From Jingweiarchaeum tengchongense (lineage in GTDB: Archaea > Nanobdellota > Nanobdellia > Jingweiarchaeales > Jingweiarchaeaceae), in NCBI GenBank assembly GCA_038874075.1, contig JAVZDD010000001.1:168449-232448 (forward strand): a stretch of 64,000 nt of DNA, given 5' to 3'. This document shows, in pieces, positions 55,576 through 63,516 of this stretch. The translations under genes and the position numbers were made by a program. Every line of letters begins with the position of its first letter. Positions within the stretch are counted from its first letter, which is position 1. The notes beneath the pieces were generated by a model. The model was not told where the DNA came from. It did not search any database and saw only the letters and a program-made list of their open reading frames with translations.

Positions 55576-57471
55576 TCAAATTAATCTTTTCATTTTCATC
55601 TGGGATTTAATGATTTCAAGTATTGTGGATGGATCATTCTCAAAAATTATCTTCCCACCTGTCAATTCTTCAATTTCCTTTGTGCAAAATTCCAAATATC
55701 TTTCGCTTCCGAATATGGGTGGCATCGTCTCGATAATCGTAGTTAAACCCAATGATGACATGAAAAATACAATTGGCATTGTCCTCTCATTTATATATTC
55801 TGTCACAAAGACGATTGGAATTAGTGAAATGTCGGTGTTTAAAGTTCTGGCTATTTTGTCGATTAAGATGAATATCCTTGCAATACTCATACATGAACCG
55901 AAATCAAGTACTGGTGGAATCTTAAGTGCTTCACAGACAATTTTTAAATTTTTGCTTGAAATTTCAGCGGCTTCTTCCCTCATTAAGCCTTCCTTTGCGA
56001 TTTCAAAACTTGTGCATCCTGCCGTCATCACTAACACATCATGTTTTATTAACTCTCTTGCTAATTCGGCGTTCAAATCGTGACCTTTCTTTGGATTTCT
56101 ACAACCGAAGATAATTACAATTCCTTTTATTTTACCCTCTCGAATCACATTGATTAGGGGTAGAACGCTCCCAAATTTTTCAGTAATTGATTCAAAAGAA
56201 AATCCAGTTACTATTTTATTCTTGTTTTCAGGTATCAACACACCATATCTATTCTTGAAATTTTCAATTGCCAGTTTTATTATTTCTCTGGCAATGTCAT
56301 CCGCTTTTTTATCATCAAATTTAATAAATCTTGAATCTTGTATCTTTGTTTCATCCATCGTTGTTATTACTTTCGTATGTAAAGAGGAAGCGATTTTTTC
56401 AATGTTCTCAATCGTGCATCCAAAATCAACAACGAATAAATCAATTGCTCCGGTGAGAATTGCGAGCTCTTGTGATTCAAAATCACCTAAAAACTTCGTG
56501 CCTTCTCTACTTAGCATTTCCTTCCCAGTATCTGCCATGCCATATACACCAATACCATTTGCCCCTTCTGAAATTGCAAGTTCAATTAAATCATCATCAA
56601 CCGTGTGTAGTAAGATTTTTTCTGCTAGAAGGGGCAGCGTGCCACTGACAACAATATTAACCTTATCTTTCCTAATCGTGCCAAGATCAACAAAACTGAG
56701 CTTGGGTTTTGGCACGCCAAATATAATGTCTTGGATCTCATTTGATATCAGCATACAAAATCCAGTCGCGATGCTAGTCCTTAATGTTTGCAAAAACAAT
56801 TTTTTTAAATCATCTCCACTGCCGAGCACTGTGCTTTGTAATGCTTCATTAATTTCTATAGCGCAGGATCTTGGTAAAATCTGGTTCTTTTTAAGTTTGT
56901 TCAGTGTTATTTCATTCAAATATGTGAGAAAATTCATTTGATTCAGATCACCCAATAAATCATTAATGGAAATCTCTGCAATTTTTTCAGCCAAAATTTC
57001 ACTCTTCTTGATTTTTAGAACATCGGAAACTTCTATCAGTTTTTTGTGATCAACGATTGTAAATGATGATTGACCTCTTGAAATGTTTCTAAGAACTTGG
57101 GACAAGTACAAAGCATGCTTCAAATTGAAGCTTGCGCCCGCAGCAACTGCTCTGAGCATATTTTTTGCAATTATCAGGTCTGCATTTGCGCCGCATATGC
57201 CTTTCCAGTCCAATGTTTCATTGTTAGACAAAGATGAAAAGGCGGATGTTCTAACAGTACATGGGCCCATATTACACAATCTACAACATACACCTATTTC
57301 CCCGAGCTCGCAAGTCACCTTTGAACTTCTCTCAGCTCTTTCAAGGATTGTATCAGCTCCAAGTTTTTTTGCTCTTTCTCTAACTCCAATGATTCTTTTG
57401 TCCCATTTCTCTCTAAACTCTCTTTCCTTACTTTTCTGTTTCTTATATATTTCTTCAATCTTCAATTTCAT
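55576..57471 (-). CDS. Ni-CO dehydrogenase-like protein (CooS family), divergent
   Basis: 631 residues of the CooS/hybrid-cluster superfamily. The N-terminal B-cluster region is intact (CELGEIGVCCRLCNMGPC), as are CGANADLIIAKNMLRAVAAG, SQELAILTGAIDLFVVDFGC and three late C-cluster cysteines (FGCRNPK, TAGCTSFEIAKEG, FGSCMSIARI). The usual His in the HGHNP region is replaced (VVSGTLPLL) and the first C-cluster Cys (GICC in relatives) is missing (GVYGMADTG). Classical Ni-CODH activity is therefore doubtful. No acetyl-CoA synthase or maturation gene is in the window. Coupled by a 4-nt overlap to a thioredoxin-fold gene. Confidence 0.8.
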   Translation of the reverse strand: MKLKIEEIYKKQKSKEREFREKWDKRIIGVRERAKKLGADTILERAERSSKVTCELGEIGVCCRLCNMGPCTVRTSAFSSLSNNETLDWKGICGANADLIIAKNMLRAVAAGASFNLKHALYLSQVLRNISRGQSSFTIVDHKKLIEVSDVLKIKKSEILAEKIAEISINDLLGDLNQMNFLTYLNEITLNKLKKNQILPRSCAIEINEALQSTVLGSGDDLKKLFLQTLRTSIATGFCMLISNEIQDIIFGVPKPKLSFVDLGTIRKDKVNIVVSGTLPLLAEKILLHTVDDDLIELAISEGANGIGVYGMADTGKEMLSREGTKFLGDFESQELAILTGAIDLFVVDFGCTIENIEKIASSLHTKVITTMDETKIQDSRFIKFDDKKADDIAREIIKLAIENFKNRYGVLIPENKNKIVTGFSFESITEKFGSVLPLINVIREGKIKGIVIIFGCRNPKKGHDLNAELARELIKHDVLVMTAGCTSFEIAKEGLMREEAAEISSKNLKIVCEALKIPPVLDFGSCMSIARIFILIDKIARTLNTDISLIPIVFVTEYINERTMPIVFFMSSLGLTTIIETMPPIFGSERYLEFCTKEIEELTGGKIIFENDPSTILEIIKSQMKMKRLI

Positions 57472-57773
57472 TCCATCCTTTTAATATTTTCAAGTATGTC
57501 AATCAGTTCTTGAAGAGTAATATCTCCTTGATGCACAATCTTGTCATCAACTTGAATTGCTGGAAAACGCTTTATCTCATTCTCAATTTGTGGATAATCG
57601 AGTACATCCTTAATCAGAAAACAAAATTCTGCTCCGTACTTTCTAGTTAGTGGATGAATAAGAAGGTAGAGTTTTTCTTCCCATTCACTTGGCATCCTTC
57701 TCTCGGCCGTATGCCAAGGTGTCTCAATCTTTATCACCTTACCTTTAACCCAAAATTTAACGATCTTCATCAA
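57468..57773 (-). CDS. Thioredoxin-fold protein without CxxC, coupled to CooS-like gene
   Basis: 101 residues. IVKFWVKGKVIKIETPWHTA opens the protein, a helix with a single Cys follows (AEFCFLIKD), then a KRFPAIQVDDKIVHQGDITL segment with the FPAI cis-Pro and an ELIDILENI helix, as in thioredoxin-fold ends. No redox pair is present. The stop overlaps the cooS-like start (ATGA), so it may be a subunit or assembly factor of that protein. Family unassigned. Confidence 0.55.
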   Translation of the reverse strand: MMKIVKFWVKGKVIKIETPWHTAERRMPSEWEEKLYLLIHPLTRKYGAEFCFLIKDVLDYPQIENEIKRFPAIQVDDKIVHQGDITLQELIDILENIKRME

Positions 57774-57858
57774 TTATTTTTATGTGATATTACCAAATAA
57801 TTCTTTCGCTCACCTGTCATTGGAAAAAAATATTAAGGGACCATTACTAAAAATTAAA

Positions 57859-58224
57859 ATGCTGGTATCTCCATTAGGTACAGTTGGATTCCTTTATGCA
57901 CTAATTTCAGGTATATCAGCACTTCTGTTCTTGTACGTATCAATATCAAATGGAAAAAAAGGCGTAAATTTTTTTATAATTTCACTTATATCACTCCTAG
58001 TACATTTCTCCGGAATCGAGTGGTTCCTTTGGATAGGTGGATACAATTTATTTGACCTCCTTCTCGAGCCAATTGTACCATTAACTTCTTATTTCATTGG
58101 ATGGTTCATCATCATCATTTATCTAAGCGAGAAATATTTCAAAAAAAGATGGATTTGGATTGCTTTCACGATCTTCTGCGCAATCATTTTTATAATTGCA
58201 AGGTTTTGTATGAATTGTTTGTAA
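57859..58224 (+). CDS. Four-TM membrane protein
   Basis: About 121 residues with four TM helices (LYALISGISALLFLYVSI, FIISLISLLVHFSG, LTSYFIGWFIIIIYLS, WIAFTIFCAIIFIIARF) and a C-terminal CMNCL. ATG 57859 is chosen because a TATA-like AAATATTA sits about 25 nt upstream; a GTG at 57784 would add 25 residues. No family recognised. Confidence 0.55.
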   Translation: MLVSPLGTVGFLYALISGISALLFLYVSISNGKKGVNFFIISLISLLVHFSGIEWFLWIGGYNLFDLLLEPIVPLTSYFIGWFIIIIYLSEKYFKKRWIWIAFTIFCAIIFIIARFCMNCL

Positions 58225-58305
58225 ATGATAGCGATAAAGTTAAAAATATATTTTTAATATTATAAAATTGCGGGGTTAGCAGAGTGGTTATGCGGTCGGC
58301 TGCAG

Positions 58306-58336
58306 TTGGTGTTATGATGAGAGATGATTAGTAGAC
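58306..58336 (+). other. tRNA-Cys intron 1 (position 37/38)
   Basis: 31-nt intron. The outer helix is the anticodon stem; central helix CTGC 58300-58303 with GTAG 58331-58334 (one G-U); bulges AGT 58304-58306 and ACA 58335-58337. Cutting AG^T and AC^A gives the 7-nt loop with GCA. The inner helix is weak. Confidence 0.78.
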
Positions 58337-58357
58337 ACCGACTCACGGGAGTTCGAT

Positions 58358-58373
58358 AGTCATAGACCGAAAA
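58358..58373 (+). other. tRNA-Cys intron 2 (T-loop, position 59/60)
   Basis: 16-nt BHB intron. The outer helix is the T-stem GGGAG/CTCCC; central helix TTCG 58352-58355 with CGAA 58368-58371; bulges ATA 58356-58358 and AAT 58372-58374; inner GTC/GAC with loop ATA. Cutting AT^A and AA^T restores TTCGATT. Confidence 0.85.
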
Positions 58374-58386
58374 TCTCCCACCCCGC

Positions 58387-58659
58387 TTATTCTATTGTAA
58401 AATAATCTTTAAGATGTTGGGGAACTGAAAATATTTTTAATCTAAGACCAGAATCCAAATATGTCCACGAAATTGTAATTGCCTCAAATGCCTCAATGTA
58501 TTGCTCATTCTTGAAAAAGTACTCAGCATCTTCAAAATATCTCTTTGCCAGATCAAAAAGATCTTTTGCTTCCTCACTTTCACTGCTCTTAATTTCCTTC
58601 ATCGCTTCCCTAATTTTCCTTATTTCCTTTTCTACTTTCTCTTTAAGTTCGATCTTCAT
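58387..58659 (-). CDS. DUF357 protein
   Basis: 90-residue all-helical archaeal family. The signature is in AKRYFEDAEYFFKNEQYIEA and FEAITISWTYLDSGLRL, near residues 42-75, resembling HEPN/TPR-like helical hairpins. Function unknown. The start follows the SAMP-like stop directly, so the pair is probably co-translated. Confidence 0.85.
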   Translation of the reverse strand: MKIELKEKVEKEIRKIREAMKEIKSSESEEAKDLFDLAKRYFEDAEYFFKNEQYIEAFEAITISWTYLDSGLRLKIFSVPQHLKDYFTIE

Positions 58660-58857
58660 TTATCCACCCGATGATATTGGTATTAATTCTATTTCATCAC
58701 TATCATTCACATAATCGTGTTCTAATACAATCTCTTTATTCTTCCTGATGATGAACAGTGATGCATCTATTTTTTGCTTGGATAAAACTTCCCCTATCCT
58801 CTTCTTTCCTTTTATCTTTATTTTCTTATCTTTCTCTCCAAAAATTCTTAAGAGCAT
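58660..58857 (-). CDS. Ubiquitin-like sulfur carrier / SAMP (MoaD/ThiS fold)
   Basis: 65 residues with a beta-grasp layout (MLLRIFGEKDKKIKIKGKKR, SLFIIRKNKEIVLEHDYVND, DEIELIPISSGG) ending in the Gly-Gly that is adenylated and thiocarboxylated or conjugated. It could serve tRNA thiolation (the TtuA-like gene at 7703), molybdopterin or protein sampylation; the activating E1 is not in the window. The context with DUF357 gives no further clue. Confidence 0.82.
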   Translation of the reverse strand: MLLRIFGEKDKKIKIKGKKRIGEVLSKQKIDASLFIIRKNKEIVLEHDYVNDSDEIELIPISSGG

Positions 58858-58902
58858 AAATTTTAAATTCTATTAAGATTATAAATAATTTTGGTGAATG
58901 AA

Positions 58903-59091
58903 ATGGATGTGGATGACATATTAACAACGGTATTTATCGCCGCGTTTTTAATAACAGCGCTAGAATTTTTACTCTTGGGTCTACTAAAAATATATGAATT
59001 CTACTTGGGAAGTGCAACAATTTTTTGGCTGTCAGTAATACCATTAGTAGTCACAATTGTTTCATTGGCAATACTTTTAATAAAGAAATAA
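58903..59091 (+). CDS. Small two-TM protein
   Basis: 62 residues, two TM helices (about 7-28 and 38-58). ATG 58903 is preferred since a GGTGA element lies 7 nt upstream; TTG 58891 would extend into it. The pcm gene starts 1 nt after the stop. Function unknown. Confidence 0.55.
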   Translation: MDVDDILTTVFIAAFLITALEFLLLGLLKIYEFYLGSATIFWLSVIPLVVTIVSLAILLIKK

Positions 59092-59092
59092 G

Positions 59093-59749
59093 ATGCAGGA
59101 TAGATTAGCTGAGGAAAAAGAAAGACTTTTATCTTATTTAGTTAAGGAAGGAATTTTAAAGACTCCTGAAATCATTCGGGCTTTTTATAAAGTGGAGAGA
59201 GAAAAATTCGTTCTTGAGCAATATAAAGAATATAGTTACGCTGATACACCATTACCGATACTCTATAGCCAAACAATTTCACAACCAACAACAATCGCTA
59301 TCATGACTGAAGCACTTGAGCCAAAGAAAGGAAATAAAATATTGGAAGTTGGTGCCGGTTCTGGATATCAGGCTGCAATTTTGGCTGAGATTGTGGGTGA
59401 TAGCGGTAAAATATACACAATAGAAAGAATAAGCGAACTTGTTGATTTCGCAAGGAGAAATTTAAACAATGCTGGATACAGGAATGTAGAAGTGTATTGT
59501 GGTGATGGTTCCATTGGTTTAAGGGAAAAAGCACCATTTGATCGAATAATTGTGACTGCGTGTGCGCCCAAAATACCAAATTCTCTGATTGAGCAGCTTG
59601 TTGATGGAGGTATCATGGTAATACCTGTTGGTCCAATTACACATATACAAAGGTTATTCAAGATAAAAAAAGAGGGTAAAAGGATAAAAACAAAGGACTT
59701 GGGCTTCTTTGCTTTTGTCCCTTTGATAGGGAGAGAAGGATTTAAATAA
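59093..59749 (+). CDS. pcm: Protein-L-isoaspartate O-methyltransferase
   Basis: Repairs isoaspartyl residues in aged proteins by SAM-dependent methylation. The 218 residues have YADTPLPILYSQTISQPTTI near residue 47 (substrate loop), the SAM motif ILEVGAGSGYQAAILAEIVG near residue 83, IYTIERISELVDFARRNL, VYCGDGSIGLREKAPFDRII and VDGGIMVIPVGP. Well conserved throughout. Confidence 0.94.
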   Translation: MQDRLAEEKERLLSYLVKEGILKTPEIIRAFYKVEREKFVLEQYKEYSYADTPLPILYSQTISQPTTIAIMTEALEPKKGNKILEVGAGSGYQAAILAEIVGDSGKIYTIERISELVDFARRNLNNAGYRNVEVYCGDGSIGLREKAPFDRIIVTACAPKIPNSLIEQLVDGGIMVIPVGPITHIQRLFKIKKEGKRIKTKDLGFFAFVPLIGREGFK

Positions 59750-59781
59750 GCTCATTTCCTTTTATTATTTGGTGAAGGATA

Positions 59782-60438
59782 ATGGAGAGTGTACTGGAAA
59801 GTATTTCCACGATGGGGGCCGGCTGGCTTACGCAGTGGGTCGTAACAGCGATTGCAAGGATAATAATTGCAGTAATCGTGTTTTTTGTGGGTTACATCAT
59901 CGCACTAATATGCGAGGGAATCGCAAAGAGGATATTGATGCAATTGAAGATTGACCATTGGATTAAGGAAAGAGGTCTCGAAAAGGCACTGTTTAACATT
60001 TCGATGACAAAGGCAGTTGCATGGGTCGTCAAATGGTATGTAATAGTCATTGCATTGAGGGAGGCATTAGTCCAACTGAACCTAGTCACATTGGCAAGCT
60101 TCTTCGGAGCAATAATTGATGCAGTTCCAAACTGGATACTTGGTGCAATCATGTTGGGAATTGGTCTAATACTTGCACACTTCGCAAGTGAAAAGATAAA
60201 GGAGAAGAAATTTGCGCTGTCAGATTTCGTCAGTGGCGTCGTCTATTTCATCATTGTATACTTTGCAATCGTACTAGCACTTCCAAAGTTTGGATACACT
60301 GAGATCAGCTTGCTTGCAGACATCTTTAGGTACTTCATAGCTGGTATAAGCGCAGGCATAGCAATTGCATTGGGAATAAGCTTCGGTTTCGCACTCCAAG
60401 AGCCAGCAAAGAGATGGTTGAAGAAATACAAAATCTAA
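59782..60438 (+). CDS. MscS-like TM-helix repeat protein lacking the channel beta domain
   Basis: 218 residues consisting only of membrane helices in the pattern of the conserved TM-helix domain that precedes MscS channels: VVTAIARIIIAVIVFFVGYI, AVAWVVKWYVIVIALREAL, FGAIIDAVPNWILGAIMLGI, FVSGVVYFIIVYFAIVLAL, and the end ISFGFALQEPAKRWLKKY. The pore-lining helix and cytosolic beta domain of MscS are absent. Less AT-rich codons than its neighbours suggest good expression. Confidence 0.7.
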   Translation: MESVLESISTMGAGWLTQWVVTAIARIIIAVIVFFVGYIIALICEGIAKRILMQLKIDHWIKERGLEKALFNISMTKAVAWVVKWYVIVIALREALVQLNLVTLASFFGAIIDAVPNWILGAIMLGIGLILAHFASEKIKEKKFALSDFVSGVVYFIIVYFAIVLALPKFGYTEISLLADIFRYFIAGISAGIAIALGISFGFALQEPAKRWLKKYKI

Positions 60439-60450
60439 ATTTTTTATTTT

Positions 60451-61464
60451 TTATCTTTTAAACCATTTATTTAATCCTTCTTGTTTCTTAATTATTGATG
60501 AAAGCGCATTTTCCACTCTTTCTTCTGAGAAGTCATGTTCATCGCAAAGTACTCTTTTTATTCTTTCTTTGTTTATCTCTTTAAATCTTATTTCATATCT
60601 ATCGCTAACTTTAGGTTTTATAAACCAGTTAAATATGTCTTGCCAAGGAATTTCAAATTCCCATTTTACTTCCTTCATTATTTTTTCTGGTTCTTTGTGT
60701 TTTCTTACAATTTCCAATGCTTTTTTTGGTCCTATTCCCTTGATCCCGGGATTATAGTCAGTACCCAATAATAGGCCAATGAGAATCAAACGCTCTTGAT
60801 CTATTTTTAATTCATCCAATATGTTTTTCAACTCAATAATCTCGGGTCTTATCTCAATGTAAACTTCCTTTCTCGGTAATTTTCGCTTTCCAGTAATGTT
60901 TAGATTCCTAATCAAAAGCGGGGAACCATAGAGTAAACTATCATAATCCTGACTCACAGTAGCATAAGCATCTCCTTTTTTTACAATGTGTGCACACATC
61001 GCCTCTCCCTCGGAAGGTGCTTGAATCCATGGTATTCCCATTGCATCCAATAGTTCTCTTGTATCACTCACCATTTCCTGACTTAATCTTGCTGTTTGCT
61101 GTGCGTAAAGCATTAGCTCCTCCTCCCTTCCTTTCTCCAATGCATCTTTATATTTTTCTTCTGCCTCTTCTTTCCTTCTTTCCCTTTCCAAAATTGTACT
61201 TTTCTTGAAATCTGGAGGTTCGCCATCAAAAACCCAACAAGGCTTTATTCCGTAGCTCATTAAATTGACCATACGATAAAATGTGCCGGATAGGTGACTT
61301 GTCACTCTACCCTTGCGATCAATCAACGGCGTGCCATCTCTTTGCCTAATGATCGTAAGAAATTGATAAAGTGTGTTGAAAGCATCGAAAGCAAGTATTT
61401 TCTGCCCAAGTGATTCCAGTTCAATTTCTTTTGCATTGATGATGTCCCTAAGATTAACACCCAT
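60451..61464 (-). CDS. fen: Flap endonuclease 1
   Basis: Removes 5' flaps in lagging-strand maturation and repair. The 337 residues have an N-domain with QKILAFDAFNTLYQFLTIIR (metal Asp), VFDGEPPDFKK, the I-domain GIPWIQAPSEGEAMCAHIVK and ATVSQDYDSLLYGSP with the catalytic acids, and an H3TH motif LLGTDYNPGIKGIGPKKALE. The C-terminal KQEGLNKWF is a PIP box for PCNA. It is divergent from orc1, 79 bp away. Confidence 0.95.
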   Translation of the reverse strand: MGVNLRDIINAKEIELESLGQKILAFDAFNTLYQFLTIIRQRDGTPLIDRKGRVTSHLSGTFYRMVNLMSYGIKPCWVFDGEPPDFKKSTILERERRKEEAEEKYKDALEKGREEELMLYAQQTARLSQEMVSDTRELLDAMGIPWIQAPSEGEAMCAHIVKKGDAYATVSQDYDSLLYGSPLLIRNLNITGKRKLPRKEVYIEIRPEIIELKNILDELKIDQERLILIGLLLGTDYNPGIKGIGPKKALEIVRKHKEPEKIMKEVKWEFEIPWQDIFNWFIKPKVSDRYEIRFKEINKERIKRVLCDEHDFSEERVENALSSIIKKQEGLNKWFKR

Positions 61465-61510
61465 TTTAAGGAAGATGAAGGAAGTAAATAAAAGATTTTC
61501 TAATTGGAAA

Positions 61511-61519
61511 ATTTAAATA
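61511..61519 (+). promoter_or_regulatory. TATA-like box of orc1
   Basis: ATTTAAATA, the same core as at the S-layer gene. It ends 25 nt before the orc1 ATG, so the mRNA is probably leaderless. Confidence 0.45.
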
Positions 61520-61543
61520 ACTTAATTTTTATCAATTAATTTA

Positions 61544-62602
61544 ATGAAGCATTTTTTTGATGTACTTGGGAGCGAGGAAAGTATTTTCAAAAATGAAGAA
61601 GTGTTAAACTTTGATTACTTACCTAATAGATTGCCTGGTAGAGAAAAAGAAATAAACGAGATTGTGTATGCAATAAAACCACTATTCCAGCAAAGAAGCG
61701 CAATCAACCTCTTTATTTTTGGTAATCCTGGTATAGGAAAAACAGCCTGCGTAAAATATGTATTCGATAAGCTTGAGGAGGAGAGCGATGATATTATACC
61801 AATTTATATAAATTGTTGGGAGAACACTACAAACCATTCAATTATGAGTAAAATCTCGGAGCATCTTGCAATTCCATTTCCAAAAAAAGGCGTTGCGCTT
61901 GAAGTTGTAATCAGAGAAATGCATGAAAGATTAAAGAAAATTGGTGCTTATGTATTTGCATTTGATGAAGTAGATAAAGTTGAAACGCCTGATTTCTTGT
62001 ACACACTATTCGAGAACTTTCATCGAAATGCTTGCTTCATTTTGATTACAAATCATCGAGATTTTGTATTGAAAATAGATCCTCGAATAAAGTCGAGATT
62101 GCAATTGAATAACCTTGAGTTCAAGCAATATAAGATGGATGAAATTGAGGAGATATTGAGACAGAGAATCAAGCTCGCATTTGTACCAGGTGCGGTACCT
62201 GAGGAAGTAATAAAATTGTGTGTTGAAAAAACGTATGAAAATGGTGATATAAGAACTGGTTTATTTATACTATTAAAAGCTGGTAAAATGGCTGAAAGTA
62301 GTGCAAGTAAAAAAATTAGTATTGAACACATTAAAAAAGTGATTGAAACACTACCTGATTTCAGCAAAGAGCTAATGATTGAACAGTTGGGGAACGAAGA
62401 AAGAAAGATATTGGAGATCATAAAAGAAAATCCTGGAAAGCTCAGTGGTGAAATTTTCCAGCTCTACAAGCAAAAAGGAGGGAAAACAACGGATAGAAGC
62501 TTAAGAAATTATCTTTTAAAGCTCGAAAAGCTTGGTTTTATAAGGATGGAGGAAACGGGTGAAGGTTTTAAAGGAAGATCAAGGAGAATATATCCAAAGT
62601 GA
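61544..62602 (+). CDS. orc1: Orc1/Cdc6 replication initiator
   Basis: AAA+ origin-binding and helicase-loading protein. The 352 residues have LPNRLPGREKEINEIVYAIK, Walker A FGNPGIGKTACVKYVFDKL near residue 57, Walker B VFAFDEVDKVETPDFLYTLF, sensor 1 ILITNHRDF, the arginine segment KIDPRIKSRLQLNNLEF, and a C-terminal winged helix (LSGEIFQLYKQKGGKTTDRS). The 79 bp upstream hold a TATA box but no clear origin-recognition (ORB) repeats. Confidence 0.94.
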   Translation: MKHFFDVLGSEESIFKNEEVLNFDYLPNRLPGREKEINEIVYAIKPLFQQRSAINLFIFGNPGIGKTACVKYVFDKLEEESDDIIPIYINCWENTTNHSIMSKISEHLAIPFPKKGVALEVVIREMHERLKKIGAYVFAFDEVDKVETPDFLYTLFENFHRNACFILITNHRDFVLKIDPRIKSRLQLNNLEFKQYKMDEIEEILRQRIKLAFVPGAVPEEVIKLCVEKTYENGDIRTGLFILLKAGKMAESSASKKISIEHIKKVIETLPDFSKELMIEQLGNEERKILEIIKENPGKLSGEIFQLYKQKGGKTTDRSLRNYLLKLEKLGFIRMEETGEGFKGRSRRIYPK

Positions 62603-62607
62603 TTTAA

Positions 62608-63516
62608 ATGGTAATTGAATTGCTAATCAGCACAAAAAAGATTGAAAAAAATCCGTGGAAAATGTTTATACTTGGTTTCGTCTATGTGTTCGTTGCCGTT
62701 TTCTTTGCAATGCTTATTTTTTCCTCTTCACCTTCACTACCAGTTGTCTTTCTCACGACAATGGCATCGATACCGTTGCTTGCAAATGTGTTGTTAGTTG
62801 AAGAAAAAAAAGAGATGAAAGAAATCGAGAAGAAGGAATTTTTGGATGTATTGAGAATGGAAGATAGAGAAAAATTTGAGAAGATTGAAAAGAGATTGTT
62901 GAAAAGGATTAAATATCCACTAATAAAAACACACACAGATATTTTCACAATTTTTCTTTCGCTTTTCTTTGGTTTTTTCTTTGCCTTTCTAATTATTGCA
63001 ATTATTTTACCACAAAGTAGCTATGAGAGTATATTTGCATCACAAATATCGACAATAAAATATGTGAGAGGAAAATTTACTGCAAGTGCAATTTCTCAAA
63101 ATGAGGCAATTTTAACGATATTATCAAATAATTTTAAGGTTCTCTTCTTTTGTTTATTGTTGTCGCTTTTCTATGGTGCTGGTGCGATCTTTGTATTGGC
63201 ATGGAATTCAAGTGTGGTGGCAGCTGCGATCGGTGACTTTATTAGAAATGAAATTGCGCGACATGTTTCTCCTGGCTTAACTACTTATTTTCGTGTACTC
63301 TCGCTTGGATTGAGTAAATATATGTTTCACGGTACATTCGAGATGATTGCTTTTTTTCTTGCAAGCATCGCTGGTGGAATCATAAGTGCGGCAGTGATTA
63401 GACACGATTACAAGAGTAAAGAATTTATGGAAGTATTGCTTGATTCTGTTGATTTGATTGCAGTTGCATCATTATTATTAATCGTTGCTGCGTTAATAGA
63501 GGTCCAGGGCCTATGA
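62608..63516 (+). CDS. SpoIIM/DUF95-family membrane protein
   Basis: 302 residues, two N-terminal TM helices, a cytosolic charged helix (about residues 68-105), then four to five TM helices. NNFKVLFFCLLLSLFYGAGA and FHGTFEMIAFFLASIAGGII match the SpoIIM family layout. In bacteria it helps engulfment; the archaeal role is unknown. It starts 5 nt after orc1 and ends as ATGA with the AglB gene. Confidence 0.8.
   Translation: MVIELLISTKKIEKNPWKMFILGFVYVFVAVFFAMLIFSSSPSLPVVFLTTMASIPLLANVLLVEEKKEMKEIEKKEFLDVLRMEDREKFEKIEKRLLKRIKYPLIKTHTDIFTIFLSLFFGFFFAFLIIAIILPQSSYESIFASQISTIKYVRGKFTASAISQNEAILTILSNNFKVLFFCLLLSLFYGAGAIFVLAWNSSVVAAAIGDFIRNEIARHVSPGLTTYFRVLSLGLSKYMFHGTFEMIAFFLASIAGGIISAAVIRHDYKSKEFMEVLLDSVDLIAVASLLLIVAALIEVQGL

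Larger units (their letters stand above)
58270..58387 (+). tRNA. tRNA-Cys(GCA) with two BHB introns
   Basis: 71 nt after splicing. Acceptor GCGGGGT/ACCCCGC with T (U73) discriminator as in archaeal tRNA-Cys, D-stem GCA/TGC, anticodon stem GTCGG/CCGAC with loop CTGCAGA (GCA at 58302-58304), T-stem GGGAG/CTCCC with spliced loop TTCGATT. Intron 1 (58306-58336, 31 nt) is at 37/38. Intron 2 (58358-58373, 16 nt) is inside the T-loop. The discriminator base is shared with the stop codon of the convergent DUF357 gene. Confidence 0.88.

Noticed and set aside
61465..61543. Replication origin next to orc1
   Set aside because: The 79-bp gap has a TATA box but no G-run origin-recognition repeats or long duplex-unwinding element; the origin may be elsewhere.
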